A stretch of DNA of 8,259 nucleotides, from positions 1-8,259 of the forward strand of contig CANQQN010000078.1 of NCBI GenBank assembly GCA_947625995.1, written 5' to 3'. Every line of letters begins with the position of its first letter. Position 1 is the stretch's first letter. This document shows, piece after piece, positions 6,008 through 8,259 of this stretch. Made by a program: the position numbers and the translations under genes. The notes under the pieces were generated by a model, which saw only the letters and a list, made by a program, of their open reading frames with translations, made no database searches and was not told the origin of the DNA. This stretch comes from an uncultured Lachnospiraceae bacterium. GTDB lineage: Bacteria > Bacillota > Clostridia > Lachnospirales > Lachnospiraceae.

Positions 6008-7807
6008 ATGGCAAAGAGCAGATTAATCGGACAGTACCCTGTTATCGGCATCAGGCCGATCATTGACGCCCGCAGGGGTATGCTGAAAGTAAGAGAGTCT
6101 CTGGAAGACCAGACCATGAATATGGCAAAGGCGGCCGCGGACCTGTTTACTTCCAATCTGAAGTACACAAACGGCGAGCCGGTAAAGGTCGTTATTGCGG
6201 ACACCACCATCGGACGTGTGGCGGAGGCAGCGGCCTGCGCGGACAAGTTCCAGAGAGAGGGCGTTTCCATTACCCTGTCTGTGACCCCTTGCTGGTGTTA
6301 CGGTTCAGAGACCATGGACATGGATCCTACTACCATTAAGGGCGTTTGGGGCTTGAACGCGACGGAGCGTCCCGGCGCGGTGTATCTGGCTGCGGTTCTT
6401 GCAGGACATGCCCAGAAAGGGCTTCCCGCATTCGGTATTTACGGTCATGACGTACAGGATGCCGACGATACGGTGATCCCCGAGGATGTGAAAGAAAAGC
6501 TGCTTCGATTCGGACGTGCCGCGGTGGCGGTGGCTACCATGAGAGGCAAATCCTATCTGCAGATCGGTTCCATCTGTATGGGTATTGCAGGTTCCACCAT
6601 CAACCCCGATGTGATCGAGGATTATTTCGGTATGCGTGTGGAGTCTGTTGACGAGGTGGAGATCATCCGCCGCATGACAGAGGGCATCTATGACGAAGCA
6701 GAATTCCAGAAGGCGCTTGCGTGGACCAAGGCGAATTGTCCCGAGGGCTTTGACAAGAATCCCGTGGAAGCGCAGAAAACCCCTGAGCAGAAGGAAGCGG
6801 ACTGGGAATTTGTTGTGAAGATGATGTGCATCATCAAGGATCTGATGAACGGCAATCCCAACCTTCCCGAGGGAAGAGAAGAAGAAATGGTGGGCCACAA
6901 TGCCATTGCCGCAGGTTTTCAGGGACAGAGACAGTGGACGGATTTCTATCCCAACTGCGACTTTGCAGAGGCGCTGTTGAACACCACATTTGACTGGAAC
7001 GGCGCAAGGGAGCCGTATATCCTTGCCACAGAAAACGACACCCTGAATGGGATGGGTATGCTGCTGATGAAGCTGCTCACCAATCGGGGACAGATCTTTG
7101 CGGATGTTCGTACATATTGGAGCGGCGAAGCTGTGAAGCGTGTGACGGGCTATGAGCTTGAGGGCAAGGCAAAGGAAGCCAACGGGTTTATTCACCTGAT
7201 CAATTCCGGCGCCGCCTGTCTGGACGCAAGCGGCGTTTCCAAGGACGCCGACGGCAATCCGGTGATGAAGCCTTGGTATGAGGTGACGGAAGAGGATCAG
7301 AAGGCGATGCTTGCGGCTACCACATGGAACGCGGCCGATCAGGGATATTTCCGCGGCGGCGGTTATTCTTCCAGATTTGTGACCAAGGCAGAGATGCCCT
7401 GCACCATGATCCGTCTGAATATCATCAAGGGCCTTGGTCCCGTGCTGCAGATCGCTGAGGGATGGACCATTGCGCTGCCCGATGAGGTGACGGACGTTCT
7501 TTGGAAGAGAACAGACTATACATGGCCCTGCACTTGGTTCGCTCCCAGATGCGACGGCAAGGAAGGACCCTTCAAGACCGCTTACGAAGTGATGAACAAC
7601 TGGGGCGCAAACCATGGCGCTATCAGCTACGGCCACATCGGCGCGGATCTGATCACCATGTGCTCTATGCTGCGCATCCCGGTGTGCATGCACAATGTTC
7701 CCGAGGAGAAGATCTTCAGGCCTGCGGCATGGAATGCGTTCGGTATGGATAAGGAAGGTCAGGATTACAGGGCCTGCGCTACGTACGGACCTATGTACAA
7801 AAAGTGA
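6008..7807 (+). CDS. fucI: L-fucose isomerase
   Basis: Converts L-fucose to L-fuculose, the first step of fucose breakdown; homologues also accept D-arabinose. It is a cytosolic, Mn-dependent, hexameric enzyme. The 599-residue length compares with 591 in E. coli, and similarity to the E. coli enzyme is evident throughout: GIRPIIDARRGMLKVRESLE, VTPCWCYGSETMDMDPT, ERPGAVYLAAVLAGHAQKG, GIYGHDVQDADDT, AIAAGFQGQRQWTDFYPN, YFRGGGYSSRF, NIIKGLGPVLQIAEGW, SMLRIPVCMHNV. Metal and catalytic residues are present: E342 (ATEND, E. coli E337), D366 (FADVRTYW, E. coli D361) and H536 (NWGANHG, matching H528). The ribosome site AGGGAGGT (5992-5999) is strong, 8 bases before the ATG. It is divergent from the AraC-type gene and followed by a hairpin and a response regulator. 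Fuculokinase, fuculose-phosphate aldolase and permease genes are not in the window. The call is very secure. Confidence 0.97.
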   Translation: MAKSRLIGQYPVIGIRPIIDARRGMLKVRESLEDQTMNMAKAAADLFTSNLKYTNGEPVKVVIADTTIGRVAEAAACADKFQREGVSITLSVTPCWCYGSETMDMDPTTIKGVWGLNATERPGAVYLAAVLAGHAQKGLPAFGIYGHDVQDADDTVIPEDVKEKLLRFGRAAVAVATMRGKSYLQIGSICMGIAGSTINPDVIEDYFGMRVESVDEVEIIRRMTEGIYDEAEFQKALAWTKANCPEGFDKNPVEAQKTPEQKEADWEFVVKMMCIIKDLMNGNPNLPEGREEEMVGHNAIAAGFQGQRQWTDFYPNCDFAEALLNTTFDWNGAREPYILATENDTLNGMGMLLMKLLTNRGQIFADVRTYWSGEAVKRVTGYELEGKAKEANGFIHLINSGAACLDASGVSKDADGNPVMKPWYEVTEEDQKAMLAATTWNAADQGYFRGGGYSSRFVTKAEMPCTMIRLNIIKGLGPVLQIAEGWTIALPDEVTDVLWKRTDYTWPCTWFAPRCDGKEGPFKTAYEVMNNWGANHGAISYGHIGADLITMCSMLRIPVCMHNVPEEKIFRPAAWNAFGMDKEGQDYRACATYGPMYKK

Positions 7808-7821
7808 TCTGTAATAACAGT

Positions 7822-7853
7822 GAGGGTGTCTCCGTATGGGGACACCCTCCTTT
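7822..7853 (+). terminator. Hairpin after fucI with a short T-tract, probably a weak terminator
   Basis: A 12-pair stem, 7822-7833 with 7838-7849 (one G-U pair), has the loop GTAT and lies 14 bases after the fucI stop. It is followed only by C and TTT. The stem is strong but the T-tract is poor, so termination may be partial. Readthrough into the response regulator gene, 17 bases further on, is possible. It might instead protect the fucI mRNA 3' end. Confidence 0.65.
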
Positions 7854-7870
7854 GCAGATAAGAGGGTGAA

Positions 7871-8259
7871 ATGATGATGTATCGGGTGGTTTTGGTAGAT
7901 GACGAGGTACTGATCAGAGAAGCTATGAAAAACAGTATTCCGTGGAACAGACTGGGCTATGATCTTATAGCTGTCTGTGAGAACGGAAAAGAAGCGGTGT
8001 CTGTCCTTCAAAAGGAACGGGTGGATCTGGTGATCACGGATATTTGTATGCCTTTTATGGACGGAATGGAACTGAGTAAATACATATATGAGAACCATCC
8101 CGCCACAGACGTGCTGATCTTAAGCGGGTATGACGATTTTAGTTTTGCGAAGCAGGCGGTAAAGTACAAAGTAGAGGAATATCTGTTGAAGCCGGTGACT
8201 GCCGCGGAAATGTCCGAGACCCTGAGAGAACTGAAAAAAAAGCTGGATAAAAAACATGA
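7871..8259 (+). CDS. YesN-type two-component response regulator, N-terminal part (runs off window)
   Basis: The first 129 codons of a response regulator; the frame is still open at the window end. It holds a complete receiver domain: acidic pocket DDE (10-12), phosphoacceptor D57 in VITDICMPFMDG, S85 in LILSGYDDF, and K107 in YLLKP. The sequences IPWNRLGYDLIAVCENGKEA and SGYDDFSFAKQAV are hallmarks of the YesN family, whose members continue into a linker and a C-terminal AraC-type DNA-binding domain and pair with YesM-type histidine kinases. Such pairs usually control carbohydrate ABC transporter genes. Three consecutive in-frame ATG codons (7871, 7874, 7877) follow GAGGGTGA (7862-7869); the second or third has the better spacing, so the exact start is uncertain by two residues. 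The position after fucI suggests control of uptake of fucose or a fucose-containing glycan, but that is inference. Confidence 0.9.
   Translation, partial: MMMYRVVLVDDEVLIREAMKNSIPWNRLGYDLIAVCENGKEAVSVLQKERVDLVITDICMPFMDGMELSKYIYENHPATDVLILSGYDDFSFAKQAVKYKVEEYLLKPVTAAEMSETLRELKKKLDKKH

Noticed and set aside
6305..8098. 597-codon open frame on the minus strand opposite fucI and the response regulator
   Set aside because: It lies antisense to an unmistakable fucI and crosses into the next gene; its product is rich in His, Arg and Cys with no recognisable domain. It is a by-product of codon bias.
1..8259. CRISPR arrays, insertion sequences, tRNA or rRNA genes
   Set aside because: No spaced repeats, transposase reading frames, terminal inverted repeats, or cloverleaf or rRNA-like sequences were seen; almost all of the window is accounted for by conserved genes.

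Overview
The window looks like chromosomal DNA of a gut-type Firmicute, most likely family Lachnospiraceae (class Clostridia). This rests on the look of the proteins, strong AGGAGG-type ribosome sites, near-balanced GC content, the gene order polA-coaE-MBL exonuclease-ACT-PFL, and a YesN-type response regulator. The assignment is an inference from memory of gene order and protein style; no database was searched.

Left part (1-4967, all + strand): a tight run of five housekeeping-type genes. It starts inside polA (the 5' nuclease domain lies upstream of the window). It continues with coaE (last step of coenzyme A synthesis), a WalJ/YycJ-type metallo-beta-lactamase-fold nuclease, a 90-residue ACT-domain protein (UPF0237) and its regular partner, a UPF0210/PFL-family protein. 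Gaps between genes are 4 to 36 bases, so they are probably co-transcribed at least in part. A strong intrinsic terminator at 4983-5015 closes the run.

Right part (5014-8259): a sugar-use locus. An AraC-family regulator on the minus strand is divergent from fucI (L-fucose isomerase) on the plus strand. The roughly 140-base region between them holds a perfect TATAAT for each direction, a plausible -35 only on the araC side, and a GTGTA-N5-TACAC inverted repeat over the fucI -10. This looks like a regulated fucI promoter. Behind fucI is a hairpin with only a short T-tract, then the first 129 codons of a YesN-type response regulator that runs off the window. No fucose kinase, aldolase or transporter is present here.

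The window is mostly ordinary core genome, and I found no clear undescribed system. The items most worth a second look are the araC/fucI control region, the uncharacterised ACT + PFL pair, an A9 tract in the polA linker where a one-base slip would end at a TGA overlapping an in-frame GTG, and the leaky-looking hairpin between fucI and the response regulator.
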